DNA of 64,000 nt from Arthrobacter globiformis NBRC 12137 (GCF_000238915.1 NZ_BAEG01000064.1:1-64000); one strand, 5' to 3'. Counted from the stretch's first letter, positions 1-8,923 are shown. Program-made: numbers and translations. Notes: a model not told the origin generated them from the sequence alone.

Positions 1-844
1 ACGGATCCTCGGGGTCACGCAGCGGAACGCCTGCCGAACCCGGCGCGTCAAAGCCGGGGCGGGCCGGCTCGCCGTACACGGTTTCTGCGTAGGTGGTCGG
101 GGTCGCCTGCGGTGCGTCGTAGAGCGGGGCGGCCGTGATACTGCTTTCCGTCACTGGCGGCTGGACGGGGTATTGGGGGAGCGTCCCGCTGGTGGATCCG
201 GCGCCGGTTCCAACTGCGGGGGCGCCGGCCTGCAGGCTGCGGCCGAGTCGTCCGGCGAGCAGGCCGGCGCCTGCTGCGAGGAGCAGGAAGGTGCCGGGGC
301 GCTGCCGGGCGAAGGACTTGGCCTCGTTCAGCAGTGAGCCCGGATCCCGGTTGTCCAGCCAGGACGCGACCGATGCGGAGCGGTCGGCGGCCTGTCGGAT
401 CAGGTCCGCGGCCACGCCCTGCTGGTCCGGCGCGTCGGCCATGGTGCGCAGCTGCGAGGAGATGCTGCGGATGCCTTCGGCGGCCTTGGCCTGCTGGGTG
501 CCGGCCTGGCTGGTCAGGTCCGATTTTGCCTGGTGCAGCAGGTCCCGGGCACTGTTCTTGGCTTCAGACGCGACGTTCGCTGCCTCGGTCTTGGCTGTCT
601 CGGCCACGTTCTGGGCGGCGCCGGCGGCCTGGCCGGCCACGTTCGCGGCCTCGTCTTTCGCCACGTCCTTCTTCGAAGACGCATCATCCCGGTAGCCGGT
701 GGTGCCCGCATAGTCAGGGGTTCCCGTGGCGGTGGTGTCATAGCCGGTGCCCGTTCCGGTGGTGCCGTAGCCCGTGGTGCCCGAGCCGGTCGTGCCCAGA
801 CGCGTGGTTTCCGCTTCGGTGCCGAATGGGTTCTCGGTCATCAT
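1..844 (-). CDS. Gly/Thr-rich helical membrane-anchored protein (3' end outside window)
   Basis: The reading frame is open from 844 to the window edge, so the C-terminus is missing. The first ~50 residues are a Gly-Thr-Tyr low-complexity tract (GTTGYGTTG type). Residues ~55-115 are Ala/Lys/Glu-rich helix with repeated A-N-V-A-x-x-A units, as in LEA or apolipoprotein-like stress proteins. A single hydrophobic segment (GTFLLLAAGAGLLAG) lies near residues 178-195. The start at 844 or 841 (MMTENPF or MTENPF) follows an AAAGGA ribosome site. I infer a membrane-tethered, envelope-associated stress or spacer protein resembling DUF3618-type proteins; the molecular function is unknown. It is transcribed divergently from selO. 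Confidence 0.75.
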   Translation of the reverse strand, partial: MMTENPFGTEAETTRLGTTGSGTTGYGTTGTGTGYDTTATGTPDYAGTTGYRDDASSKKDVAKDEAANVAGQAAGAAQNVAETAKTEAANVASEAKNSARDLLHQAKSDLTSQAGTQQAKAAEGIRSISSQLRTMADAPDQQGVAADLIRQAADRSASVASWLDNRDPGSLLNEAKSFARQRPGTFLLLAAGAGLLAGRLGRSLQAGAPAVGTGAGSTSGTLPQYPVQPPVTESSITAAPLYDAPQATPTTYAETVYGEPARPGFDAPGSAGVPLRDPEDP

Positions 845-895
845 TGCTCTCTTTCCTTTGAGGGTTAGCTGCTGCTGATGAACCAGCACTCAGCA

Positions 896-926
896 ATAGT
901 AAGCATGATTACCATCGGATAGTAAG
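896..926 (-). promoter_or_regulatory. Direct repeat CTTACTAT in the divergent promoter region
   Basis: ATAGTAAG occurs twice, at 896-903 and 919-926 (CTTACTAT on the minus strand), 23 bp apart, in the 174-bp gap between the divergent genes. TACTAT resembles a -10 hexamer for the leftward gene, and the repeat could also be a regulator site. This is an inference from position and AT-richness only. Confidence 0.3.
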
Positions 927-1018
927 TACACTTCCTACATGGGTGGCAAAAAGGTGGGGAGCGTTGGGTTTGAGGCGGCAGGATCGGCGGAGAACGGGGC
1001 CGAACGTATGCTTGAAAG

Positions 1019-2482
1019 ATGAGCGCTACAGCCGCATCAACCGTCGCCTTTGGAAGCCGCTTCGCCATGGAGCTCCCCGAGATGGCTATTCCCTGGAAGG
1101 CGGAGGTGGTTCCTGACCCGCGGCTGCTGGTCCTGAACGAACCGCTTGCTGCCGAGCTGGGCTTTGATCCGGAATTCCTGGAGGGCCCGGAAGGACTCCC
1201 TCTGCTGATCGGCAATGCAGTGCCCGACGGCGCCACACCCGTTGCGCAGGCATACTCCGGTCACCAGTTTGGCTGGTTTGCGCCGAGGCTGGGCGACGGC
1301 CGTGCGCTCCTGCTCGGTGAGATTCTCAACGCCGACGGCCGCCTCTGCGACGTCCACCTGAAAGGCTCCGGCCGCACACCGTTCGCGCGGGGAGGCGACG
1401 GCTTTGCCGTCGTGGGGCCGATGCTGCGTGAGTATGTGGTGAGCGAGGCCATGCACGCCCTGGGCATCCCGACCACGCGGTCCCTCGCAGTCGTGGCCAC
1501 CGAGCGCTCCGTCCAACGGGAGACGGCGCTGCCGGGGGCGGTGCTGACGCGTGTCGCGAGCAGCCATCTGCGCGTGGGGAGTTTCCAATATGCCCGGGTC
1601 GCCGGCGACAGCGGACTCCTGCGCCGCCTGGCCGACCACGCGATCGCCCGCCACTATCCCGCTGCGGCGGAGGCGGACAATCCCTACCTCGCCATGTTCG
1701 AGGCCGTGACCGCTGCCCAAGCCTCCCTGGTTGCCCAGTGGATGCTGGTGGGCTTCATCCACGGCGTCATGAACACGGACAACATGGCCATCTCGGGAGA
1801 GACCATCGACTACGGCCCCTGCGCCTTCATGGACGAGTTCGACCCCGCCACCGTCTACAGTTCGATCGACGAGAACGGCCGCTACGCCTACGCGAACCAG
1901 CCGGTGGTGGCGGAGTGGAACCTGACCCGGCTGGCGGAGGCGCTCCTTCCGCTGTTCGACGACGACGAGGAGCGCGCGGTCGCGCTGGCGCAGGATGCGC
2001 TCGGCGCTTTCCGCCAGCAGTACAGTGCTGCCTGGCTGGCCGGCATGAAGGCGAAGCTCGGGCTGGACAGCAGCCTTGCCAATGATGTGGCTTCGCCGTT
2101 GATTGACGAACTGCTGGCGCTATTGCAGGAGGGTCGCGTCGACTACACGTCGTTCTTCCGCCGTCTCGGGGCGGCAGCCCGCGGCAAGGATGAGCCCGCA
2201 CGGAACATGTTCCCCGAACCGGACGCATTCCCGGCCTGGGCGGAGCGCTGGCAGGCCCTGCATCCGGACGCTGACATGATGGACCGGGTCAACCCGGCGT
2301 ATGTGCCCCGCAACCACCTTGTTGAGGAGGCACTCGATGCTGCGACCGACGGTGACCTTGAGCCGCTCCGGCGATTGCTCGAAGTGGTGACGGACCCGTA
2401 TAACGAGCGTCCCGGCGTCGAACGTTATGCAGCTGCTGCGCCGGAAAGCTTTGGCCCCTACAGGACCTTCTGCGGAACCTGA
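1019..2482 (+). CDS. selO: SelO/YdiU family protein adenylyltransferase
   Basis: A 487-residue protein of the SelO pseudokinase family, whose studied members transfer AMP from ATP to hydroxyl side chains of proteins in redox stress. The family landmarks are present: [18 protein letters not shown] at residues 79-96, the ATP-binding stretch [16 protein letters not shown] at 113-128 (Lys115), GVMNTDNM around 249-256 and DYGP at 264-267, which supply the metal and catalytic acidic residues. Length fits the bacterial family. It ends in FCGT, a Cys near the C-terminus where the eukaryotic proteins carry selenocysteine. The start is the first ATG before the conserved region; the ribosome site is weak. 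A 51-residue peptide gene converges on it with only 5 bp between stops. Confidence 0.93.
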   Translation: MSATAASTVAFGSRFAMELPEMAIPWKAEVVPDPRLLVLNEPLAAELGFDPEFLEGPEGLPLLIGNAVPDGATPVAQAYSGHQFGWFAPRLGDGRALLLGEILNADGRLCDVHLKGSGRTPFARGGDGFAVVGPMLREYVVSEAMHALGIPTTRSLAVVATERSVQRETALPGAVLTRVASSHLRVGSFQYARVAGDSGLLRRLADHAIARHYPAAAEADNPYLAMFEAVTAAQASLVAQWMLVGFIHGVMNTDNMAISGETIDYGPCAFMDEFDPATVYSSIDENGRYAYANQPVVAEWNLTRLAEALLPLFDDDEERAVALAQDALGAFRQQYSAAWLAGMKAKLGLDSSLANDVASPLIDELLALLQEGRVDYTSFFRRLGAAARGKDEPARNMFPEPDAFPAWAERWQALHPDADMMDRVNPAYVPRNHLVEEALDAATDGDLEPLRRLLEVVTDPYNERPGVERYAAAAPESFGPYRTFCGT

Positions 2483-2487
2483 GTGGG

Positions 2488-2643
2488 TTAGCTGGCGCCG
2501 GGGTGCACCAGCGTGTCCGGATCCAGCTCGCTCGCCGGCGCGTCGGACAGCCCCTGGGGCGTAAGGTCCAGGTCGTCCAAAGCGGTCATGGCTGCAATCG
2601 GGGCGGCGTTCAACCCGGCGCCCGGGGCGATGGTGTTAGTCAT
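2488..2643 (-). CDS. 51-residue acidic peptide, function unknown
   Basis: A short gene starting at ATG 2643 with a good ribosome site (CAGGAGA, 9 nt upstream). The product begins MTNTIAPGAGLNAAPIAAM and continues with the acidic stretch ALDDLDLTPQGLSDAP, ending LVHPGAS. It has no Cys, Trp or membrane segment. An acidic Leu-Asp-rich N-terminal part with a short Ser/Pro/Gly tail resembles precursors of ribosomally made peptides, but no modification enzyme lies beside it, so this is only a shape argument. The stop lies 5 bp from the selO stop on the other strand. A longer in-frame extension (to 2724) lacks a ribosome site. Confidence 0.55.
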   Translation of the reverse strand: MTNTIAPGAGLNAAPIAAMTALDDLDLTPQGLSDAPASELDPDTLVHPGAS

Positions 2644-3136
2644 GGTTCTTTGTCTCCTGAGGTGAGCGGGGCGGTGCATTGTGTGCTGACTCGCTATTTT
2701 CCTTGGAAACGTTGCGCGTGCCAAAGTTGCGCGGGGAAGGCGATTGGTGTAGCCGGAACCGGATCGTGCCAGTCCCGGGCACGCGGAGTGAGGAAATGGA
2801 CGAGGCCGGCACCCCCTCGTCTGCAGGCCGTTACGGCCGGAGCGGAGGCAGCTTTGTGACGGTCGGTTACGGGCGAGCAGCGGCCGCCCACACTTCGCGC
2901 CCTAAGGATTAGTGCTTGACGGGCCTGCAGCGCTGGGTCAGACTCGTGATTGAGGAATTGATGAATTCATAGTTTCTTCAATCCTCTCCATTGGGGGCCC
3001 TCTGCTCTGGTGCGCAGAGGGGCCGGAGCGCCGCGGGGCAGTGGGACCCTCCCATCGGCCTGGGGGCCGCGGAATAGTCGGAAAGGGGCCGGAACAGCGT
3101 GGTTCCGACCCCATTCCGGTTAATACTGCTCCGGAG
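2644..3136. other. Intergenic region with an AT-rich palindrome
   Basis: About 490 bp without a convincing gene. The left end presumably holds the promoter of the 51-residue peptide (AAAATAG-like -10 on the minus strand near 2697). The only structured element I see is the 36-bp palindrome at 2948-2983. Confidence 0.5.
2948..2983. repeat. 36-bp AT-rich imperfect palindrome
   Basis: The arms GATTGAGGAA and TTTCTTCAATC flank a perfect core ATGAATTCAT; 14 of 18 symmetric positions are Watson-Crick pairs, with two further G-T pairs. It stands out in very GC-rich surroundings. No T-run follows, so a protein-binding site is more likely than a terminator. Confidence 0.5.
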
Positions 3137-3514
3137 CTACGGCCGTTCGAAGAGGCTCAGAATATTGCCCTCGCTGTCCAGGAACCAGGCGGCTTTGCCC
3201 GCGTCCGAGGTCGCAATGCCGTTCTCAGTCTTCAGTCCCGGAAAATCGTATTCTTCGAACACGACGCCGCGGCTGCGCAAGTCCTGAACGTCCCGCTCGA
3301 CGTCGTCCGTCACCCAGCCCATCTGGGTGTTTCTTGCGGTGCCCGCGTTGTCAGTCTGGTACAGCAGGAACCTCGTCCCGTTGCCGCACTGGAACATCAG
3401 GTTGTCGTCCCCGGGTTCCATGGGCTCCAGTCCCAGCTTGTCCCGGTAAAAATCCTTCGCCCTGTTCATGTCCTTCGCCGGAAGGACAGCCGCGACTTCT
3501 GTGTCTCTGAGCAT
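3137..3514 (-). CDS. VOC (glyoxalase-fold) family protein
   Basis: A 125-residue protein with the vicinal-oxygen-chelate pattern: an N-terminal half VLPAKDMNRAKDFYRDKLGL, a middle FQCGNGTRFLLYQ, and a closing DSEGNILSLFE strand near the C-terminus. The last Glu is the usual metal ligand position. The start at 3514 has a GAGGAGTG ribosome site 9 nt upstream. It is small and monocistronic. Substrate cannot be predicted; VOC proteins range from glyoxalases to antibiotic-binding and dioxygenase-like proteins. Confidence 0.85.
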   Translation of the reverse strand: MLRDTEVAAVLPAKDMNRAKDFYRDKLGLEPMEPGDDNLMFQCGNGTRFLLYQTDNAGTARNTQMGWVTDDVERDVQDLRSRGVVFEEYDFPGLKTENGIATSDAGKAAWFLDSEGNILSLFERP

Positions 3515-3643
3515 GACAGTTCACTCCTCGTTGAGTTGATGGCGATGGTCCCCCTGTTCGGTGCCGGGAACGGACTGGCCGTCCGTGCCCGGGCCGCGTC
3601 GCCGCCCGTTTCGCCGAGAGCCGGGGCGGCCACCTGGGACCCT

Positions 3644-3669
3644 GGCGCCCGGCAGCACTGCCGGGCGCC
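3644..3669 (-). terminator. Perfect 12-bp GC hairpin downstream of the receiver gene
   Basis: GGCGCCCGGCAG, a 2-nt CA loop, then the exact reverse complement. It lies between the stop of the leftward receiver gene and the next gene and has no T-run. Probably a terminator or mRNA-end stabiliser. Confidence 0.5.
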
Positions 3670-3826
3670 GCGGGTCCCCGAAGTTTATGGGGACATTATG
3701 GAACCGAAGTGCCACCTGCGGATATAGGACACGGGATCAGGAAAGAACGACGTCGGCCCGGCGGCCGCCGCTGATGTGGGCCGGCCAGTTGGGTGCGCGG
3801 CCAGCGGTCAGGTGCGGGGCCAGAAG

Positions 3827-4258
3827 TCAGGGGCGGGGCCCCAGGCCGTGGGCCGTCAGCGGGCCCACAGGGCAGAGTTTGTTGACTGTCTCAGTGAGCT
3901 GGCGTGGGCGGAATGGCTTGATCAGATAAGCAGCTGCTCCCGACGCCATGCCGGCCATTTCGTCGTCGAGCTCCGCCCTTGCGGTGATGAACAGCATCGG
4001 CGCGTCAGAGCGCGCACGGATGTGCCGGGCGACGTCCAGGCCGTCCATGTCCGGCAGGTTCAGGTCGACGGTCACCAGGGCTGGGTTGTGTTCCCACGCC
4101 GCGGCCACACCCTCAACGCCGTTGCCGACTGCATGAACGTCGAACCCGATCCGCGCCAGGATCAGTGTGAGCAGATCGCGAATATCCTGGTCATCCTCGA
4201 TGACCAGGCAAAGCCCCCGTGAACCCAACCTGCCCCCCGGCCTGTAGTAGGTGTGCAT
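3827..4258 (-). CDS. Stand-alone response-regulator receiver protein
   Basis: A single CheY-like receiver domain with no output domain. Acidic pocket residues are Glu21-Asp22-Asp23, the phospho-acceptor is Asp65 in VTVDLNLPDMDG, the switch Thr is Thr92 in FITAR, and the conserved Lys is Lys114 in YLIKPF (numbered from ATG 4258; 143 residues). An alternative ATG at 4288 adds ten residues; neither start has an ideally spaced ribosome site (GAGG is 15 nt before 4258). No histidine kinase is nearby, so it is an orphan that must act by protein-protein contact. The gene stands alone between two hairpins. Confidence 0.82.
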   Translation of the reverse strand: MHTYYRPGGRLGSRGLCLVIEDDQDIRDLLTLILARIGFDVHAVGNGVEGVAAAWEHNPALVTVDLNLPDMDGLDVARHIRARSDAPMLFITARAELDDEMAGMASGAAAYLIKPFRPRQLTETVNKLCPVGPLTAHGLGPRP

Positions 4259-4300
4259 AGTGTAGGGCCCGAACCTCAAGAAGTGCATGGCCTTGGCGCG

Positions 4301-4335
4301 AAAAAACCCCGCACCATTGTGAAGGCGGTGCGGGG
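4301..4335 (-). terminator. Strong intrinsic terminator, leftward
   Basis: CCCCGCACC (4307-4315) pairs with GGTGCGGGG (4327-4335), and an A6 run at 4301-4306 gives U6 in leftward RNA, so it terminates leftward transcription. No gene is recognisable immediately upstream on that strand. Confidence 0.75.
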
Positions 4336-4340
4336 CTTTC

Positions 4341-5369
4341 CGTGGGCGACCACCCGCATGGGGGAATAGGGTGGGGCCCCACCCAAAGTTACCCGCGCGT
4401 AGGTTTATCCTTCAAATGTACGTTCTCGTTTGGTCGGGCAGCTCCGTCTGGAAGCTGCACCCGCATCAGCGGAAGCGCGTGCTGCCAGAGTCGGCCATGC
4501 GGGCGCGGTCGAGGGCCGCCATAACGTACCGCAGGTCGGACAGGCCCGATTGTTGTGGGTCCGGCGGCGGGCTGGGTTAGGCAGCCAGGTCCCGGAGGGT
4601 GGACCAGGGCCACCGCCGCCGGCCCTGGGTACAGTGTCCGCCTTCGTTCTTGGAAGAACTTTGGAGTTCCCTTGGGCCGTCACGGTGAAACGGGGGGTCT
4701 GCCGGTGGAAGCCCCAAGGTGTCCCAGTTATTTCCCCATGTCAGCAGGCAATACTGCCAGCGTCCTGAAGGAGACGGAGTCCGCGCCCCGAACCCTCGGA
4801 ACAGCCGGGTCCGGCCGCACTCCCCCTCGCGCACCGGACCCGGCAACACCCTCCCTCCCGCATGAACCCCACGGGCACGCGCCGCCGCCAGAAGGCGGGC
4901 ACCAACTCAGAGGCGTGTTGCACAGGCCACGTTCACAGGTTGTTCACTCCGAGCTGGTTCCATTGGTGCATGGACTCGAATGCTGGCAATGATCACGACG
5001 CCGCTATTGTTCCGCCGGTGCGGGGCACGTTGACCCCCGGGGCGGAGGCGGCGATCCGGAGACCGGGCGGCCCCGCCCGGGCCGGCGTTGCCGGCAGCGT
5101 GCCCGTTGACGGCTCCGTCGTTTTCGCCTGGGTCGACGGGCTGTCCTCCCGCAGGCTGCATCTTGCCGGAGATCCGCTGGTTGTCCTGCCGGAGCTGGAG
5201 CACACGGAGGCGTTTTAGCGCTGCCCCGAGCTGGTGCCGGTGAATTTGTGCCGTGGGCGGGTTTTTGTCAGAGGGTTCTGGAAGAGTGCTGTCCGGGGCG
5301 CATCGGACGGCCCGCGAGTAGTATCGAAAACATTCACGGCCCGGAGGGTTCCGGAGACTGGAGCAGCAC
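4341..5369. other. One-kilobase stretch without a convincing gene
   Basis: Open frames exist on both strands but their composition (Arg/Pro/Gly-rich, no recognisable motif, no ribosome sites) does not support translation, except a weak candidate at 4970-5218. It contains a 16-bp perfect palindrome GGGTGGGGCCCCACCC at 4369-4384. The leftward terminator at its left edge suggests that something, perhaps an untranslated RNA, is transcribed from here. Confidence 0.5.
4970..5218 (+). CDS. Possible 82-residue hypothetical protein
   Basis: From ATG 4970 the frame encodes MDSNAGNDHDAAIVPPV followed by a stretch with alternating hydrophobic residues (GSVVFAWVDGLSSRRLHLAG, then DPLVVLPELEHTEAF). The second half has protein-like composition, but there is no clear ribosome site or family match. 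It may be a small gene or chance. Confidence 0.25.
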   Translation: MDSNAGNDHDAAIVPPVRGTLTPGAEAAIRRPGGPARAGVAGSVPVDGSVVFAWVDGLSSRRLHLAGDPLVVLPELEHTEAF

Positions 5370-5738
5370 ATGCAACTCGGCGCTTTCTCACTCAGCCTCG
5401 CCGTCAAGGACATCGCGGCCTCGGCAGCGTTCTACGAGAAGCTGGGATTCACCAGGTCCGGCGGCGAAATCGACCAGAACTGGCTGATCCTGCGGAACGG
5501 ACAGACGGTGATCGGCCTCTTCCAGGGCATGTTTGAGAAGAACTCCCTGACCTTCAACCCGGGCTGGAACCAGGACGCGCAGCGGCTCGACTCATTCACC
5601 GACGTGCGCGATCTCCAACGCCAGCTGAAGGACCAGGGCATTCCCTTCGTTGCGGAAGCCGGAGACGGTACGGGGCCGGGCAGCTTTATCGTGGTGGACC
5701 CCGACGGCAACCCGGTCATCGTGGATCAGCACGTCTGA
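5370..5738 (+). CDS. VOC (glyoxalase-fold) family protein
   Basis: A 122-residue protein that starts [20 protein letters not shown], the canonical first strand and helix of a VOC domain, and ends [17 protein letters not shown], the canonical last strand; the usual terminal metal-ligand Glu is here within IVDQH, so enzymatic metal binding is uncertain. The middle YEKLGF and [13 protein letters not shown] are typical. It lies 31 bp before a second VOC gene on the same strand and probably shares a transcript with it. Confidence 0.88.
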   Translation: MQLGAFSLSLAVKDIAASAAFYEKLGFTRSGGEIDQNWLILRNGQTVIGLFQGMFEKNSLTFNPGWNQDAQRLDSFTDVRDLQRQLKDQGIPFVAEAGDGTGPGSFIVVDPDGNPVIVDQHV

Positions 5739-5769
5739 TCCGTAGCCTCCGACCAAGAGGAGCCAGAAA

Positions 5770-6162
5770 ATGCCTAACAACCCTGAGGATCTGGTCAGCG
5801 TCCGGTACATGGTGGACGACGTCGAAGCCGCCGTCGGCTTCTACACGAAGCACCTCGGCTTCACCGAAAGGATGAACGCGGCACCGGCGTTTGCCGACGT
5901 CGTGCGCGGTCAGTTGCGCCTGCTGCTGAGCGGGCCCACCAGCTCGGCGGGCCGGCCAATGCCCGACGGCGCGGTCCCGGCGCCGGGCGGATGGAACCGG
6001 ATCCATCTCATCGTGAGCGATATCGCCGCCGAGGTGGACCGTCTGCGGGCCGCGGGGGTTCCGTTCCGGAACGACATTGTTAAGGGGCCGGGCGGCCAGC
6101 AGATCCTGCTGGAGGATCCGGCCGGCAACGTCGTCGAGCTGTTCCAGCCCGCCGGCCAGTAG
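5770..6162 (+). CDS. VOC (glyoxalase-fold) family protein
   Basis: A 130-residue protein with the VOC layout: VRYMVDDVEAAVGFYTKHLGF at the N-terminus, an internal RIHLIVSDIAAEVDRLRAAG, and EDPAGNVVELFQP at the C-terminus including the metal-ligand Glu. The ribosome site AGAGGAG precedes ATG 5770 with good spacing. It follows the preceding VOC gene by 31 bp. Actinobacterial proteins of this form are often annotated as glyoxalase/bleomycin-resistance proteins; the substrate is unknown. Confidence 0.88.
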   Translation: MPNNPEDLVSVRYMVDDVEAAVGFYTKHLGFTERMNAAPAFADVVRGQLRLLLSGPTSSAGRPMPDGAVPAPGGWNRIHLIVSDIAAEVDRLRAAGVPFRNDIVKGPGGQQILLEDPAGNVVELFQPAGQ

Positions 6163-6261
6163 ACGCCGAAAATGCAGGAGCCCCGCCCGCCGGATTCGGG
6201 TGAATCCAGCGAACGGGGCCTGTGCGGCGCGCGGGGCTGCGCGGCCAGGGTGACTGTCCGG

Positions 6262-7728
6262 TTAGTGGGCTGCCGTCGCAGGGGTCTTGTGGACCAGGTA
6301 GATGGCGCCGGTGGTGACGTCCTCCTCGAGTGCTTCGAGGGTGCGGCCGCGGGTTTCCGGGACCTGGGTGTAGATGAAGATGAGGGCCAGGATGCCCACG
6401 ATGCCGAACATGAAGAACGTTCCGGTGATGCCGACCGATGCCACCAGGGTCGGGAAAAACAGGCCCAGGAAGGCGTTGGCGATCCACAGGCAGAAGATGG
6501 AGACGCCGATCGCGAAGCCGCGGATGTGCAGGGGGAAGATCTCCGAGAGCATCACCCAGACGGCGATGTTGAGGAAGGTCTGCATGGAGCCGACGAAGGC
6601 AACCACAAGGAAGAGGATCACGAAGGGCCGCGCCGGGTTGCCGACGGGCAGCGCGATGGAGGCAATGCCGATCAGGAAGTGGCAAATGGTGGTCAGCGTG
6701 AAGCCGAGGAGCAGGGTGGTGCGGCGGTTGACCCGCTGCATCATGCTCAGTGCGATGACGCCGCCGACGACGGCGATGACGCCGGGAGCGATGTTGGCAA
6801 TGAGGGCGCCGCTGGAGCTGAAGCCGGCCTCAACCAGCACGGACTGGCCGTAGTACATGATCGAGTTGATGCCGGTCAGCTGCTGCGCCACGCCCAGCCC
6901 GATGCCGACGAGCAGGATGCGCAGGATCCACTTGTTCTTCAGTGCGCCCCAGCCGGAGAGGTTCATTTCCTCTTCCTCGTCGGCCAGGTGCTTGACGTCT
7001 GCCATCTCCGCTTCGGCGCGGTCGGATGAGCGGATGGTCTTGAGTACGGCCAGGGCTTCCTGGGTTCGGCCGCGGGAGATGAGCCAGCGCGGGGATTCCG
7101 GCATCCGGAGCATGCCGAGGAACAGGGCGACGGCCGGTACCGCGGCGACAGCGAGCATGATGCGCCAGACGCCGCCGAATTCGCCCCAGAGGTTGCCGAT
7201 GATGGCGTTGACGACGAACGCTGCGAGCTGGCCGATGACGATCATGAGTTCGTTGCGGCCGGCAAGCGAGCCGCGGATTTCGTAGGGGGCGAGCTCGGCG
7301 AGGTACACGGGGACCACGGACGAGGCGCCGCCGACGGCAAGGCCGAGGATGACACGGCCGACGACCATGACCTCGAAGTTCGGCGCGAACACACAGGACA
7401 GGGCGCCGACCAGGAACAGGACTGCCAGCAGGATGATGGTCTTCCGGCGGCCCCAGGTGTCGGCGAGCCGGCCGCCGCCCACGGCGCCGGCCGCGGCGCC
7501 GAACAGCAGGGAGCTGGTCACGATGCCCTCGGTGATCGGGGTGAGGCCTAGATCGGCGGTCATCGGCCGGAGTGCGCCGTTGATGACACCCGTGTCGTAG
7601 CCGAACAGCAGTCCGCCGAAGGTTGCCACCATGGCGACCATTCCGAGGCGCTTGCGGTGCGGTCCGTTCGTGAGCGGCGGCAGCGAGGGCGTATGCGCGC
7701 CGTCGCGCTGGGCTTGGGTTGCAGACAT
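6262..7728 (-). CDS. Sugar-porter-family MFS transporter (sugar or inositol:H+ symporter)
   Basis: A 488-residue, 12-segment MFS protein. It has the sugar-porter signatures: GGLLFGYDTGVINGAL in the first segment, GRLADTWGRRKTII in loop 2-3, PESPRWLISRGR after segment 6, the QQLTGINSIMYYG stretch in segment 7 and PETRGRTLEALEE at the end. These match bacterial IolT/XylE-type symporters that bring in monosaccharides or myo-inositol with a proton. It is divergent from a LacI repressor gene, with a palindromic site between, which suggests substrate-induced uptake. The exact sugar cannot be read from sequence. Confidence 0.92.
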   Translation of the reverse strand: MSATQAQRDGAHTPSLPPLTNGPHRKRLGMVAMVATFGGLLFGYDTGVINGALRPMTADLGLTPITEGIVTSSLLFGAAAGAVGGGRLADTWGRRKTIILLAVLFLVGALSCVFAPNFEVMVVGRVILGLAVGGASSVVPVYLAELAPYEIRGSLAGRNELMIVIGQLAAFVVNAIIGNLWGEFGGVWRIMLAVAAVPAVALFLGMLRMPESPRWLISRGRTQEALAVLKTIRSSDRAEAEMADVKHLADEEEEMNLSGWGALKNKWILRILLVGIGLGVAQQLTGINSIMYYGQSVLVEAGFSSSGALIANIAPGVIAVVGGVIALSMMQRVNRRTTLLLGFTLTTICHFLIGIASIALPVGNPARPFVILFLVVAFVGSMQTFLNIAVWVMLSEIFPLHIRGFAIGVSIFCLWIANAFLGLFFPTLVASVGITGTFFMFGIVGILALIFIYTQVPETRGRTLEALEEDVTTGAIYLVHKTPATAAH

Positions 7729-7792
7729 AAGGACTCCTTTGTCTCAAGTTTGCGGGACGTGTGCCCGCTGTCACATACAGACTAACGCGCGA

Positions 7793-7828
7793 AAGTCTTA
7801 AATGTAAGGTCAAACTTACAAATGACTT
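7793..7828. promoter_or_regulatory. Palindromic operator between transporter and LacI gene
   Basis: TGTAAG (7803-7808) and CTTACA (7815-7820) form an inverted repeat with 6-bp spacing, and outer AAGTC (7793-7797) and GACTT (7824-7828) extend it. It lies 37 bp before the LacI start and 75 bp before the transporter start, in an AT-rich island. Likely the operator of the divergent LacI protein. Confidence 0.6.
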
Positions 7829-7864
7829 AATTTTCCGCTGGTCCCCTCGTGGGAGGATGGCGGT

Positions 7865-8875
7865 ATGACGTTTCAGCGGCAGCAGCGGCCGGCCACCCAG
7901 GCTGACGTTGCGCGCGAAGTCGGGGTTTCCCGGACGCTGGTGTCCTTTGCCTTCCGCGGTACCTCAGGGGTTAGCGACGAGACCAGGCTGGCCATCTTCG
8001 ACGCCGCCAAGCGTCTGGGGTACCGGCACAATGCGGCAGCCGCCGCCCTGGCAAGCAAGCAGCGCACCGCCGTCGGGCTTTACCTCCTGGACCTCCGGAA
8101 CGAGGTCTTTTCGGATGTCCTCAACGGCGTACGGCTGGCGCTCCCGCAGGCGCGCAACCGGCTCATCCTCAGCGTTTCCCGCTCGATCGGCGGCGAGGAC
8201 CAAGGGGCCCTTGACTCGCTCATCGAGGCACGTGTGGGGATCATCATCGCCGCGACTTTGCTGGACCCCGACGAGCGGGTGCGGGAACTGGCGCAGATGG
8301 TCCCGGTGGTGAGTGTCACGCGCCGGGTGGAGGGCGTGGACAGCGTGTACCCGGACGACCATGCCGGCGCCCGGGCCGCCGTCGAGCATCTTCTCGGACT
8401 TGGACATACGAGGATCGCCCACCTGGCCGGGCCGCAGTTTGACGGACACACGGTGCGCCGGGAAGCCTACGAGCAGATCATGCGGTCCGCCGGCCTGACC
8501 CCTCAGACCGTAGCGGCCAGCGATTTCACGCATGAGGCCGGGGAGCGTGCGGCGGCGGAGCTGCTGGCCGGACCGGACCGGCCGACGGCGGTCTTCACCC
8601 ATAACGACCAGTTCGCGCTGGGTGTCCGCGAAGCCGCGTACGCGATGGGCCTGACCATTCCCGGGGACCTGTCGCTCGTGGGCTATGACGATTCGCCGAC
8701 GGCCCGGCTCCACGGCATCGACCTGACCTCCGTGGACCTCCATGCTGTGGAGCTCGGGAAAATTGCCGGAAGCGTCGCGCTGGAGCGGCTCAATGACCCC
8801 GGCGCCCCCATCGCGGACAGGTGCATCACGCCCCAACTGGTGGTCCGGCGTTCCACGGCTCCGTCGGCCTCTTGA
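7865..8875 (+). CDS. LacI family transcriptional regulator
   Basis: A 336-residue repressor with an N-terminal helix-turn-helix (QADVAREVGVSRTLVSFAFRG, then RLGYRHNAAAAALASK hinge) and a periplasmic-binding-protein-like sensor domain (VGLYLLDLRNEVFSDVLNG, PTAVFTHNDQFALGVREA, LSLVGYDDSPTARL). The start at 7865 has GGGAGG 7 nt upstream. It is divergent from the sugar transporter, with a palindrome between, so it probably represses that transporter and responds to a sugar. DNA-contact and hinge residues look intact. Confidence 0.92.
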   Translation: MTFQRQQRPATQADVAREVGVSRTLVSFAFRGTSGVSDETRLAIFDAAKRLGYRHNAAAAALASKQRTAVGLYLLDLRNEVFSDVLNGVRLALPQARNRLILSVSRSIGGEDQGALDSLIEARVGIIIAATLLDPDERVRELAQMVPVVSVTRRVEGVDSVYPDDHAGARAAVEHLLGLGHTRIAHLAGPQFDGHTVRREAYEQIMRSAGLTPQTVAASDFTHEAGERAAAELLAGPDRPTAVFTHNDQFALGVREAAYAMGLTIPGDLSLVGYDDSPTARLHGIDLTSVDLHAVELGKIAGSVALERLNDPGAPIADRCITPQLVVRRSTAPSAS

Positions 8876-8923
8876 TTGAACTGCCCGCTCTTGTTGCACT
8901 TGAGTACGCACGTCTGTGGGCTT

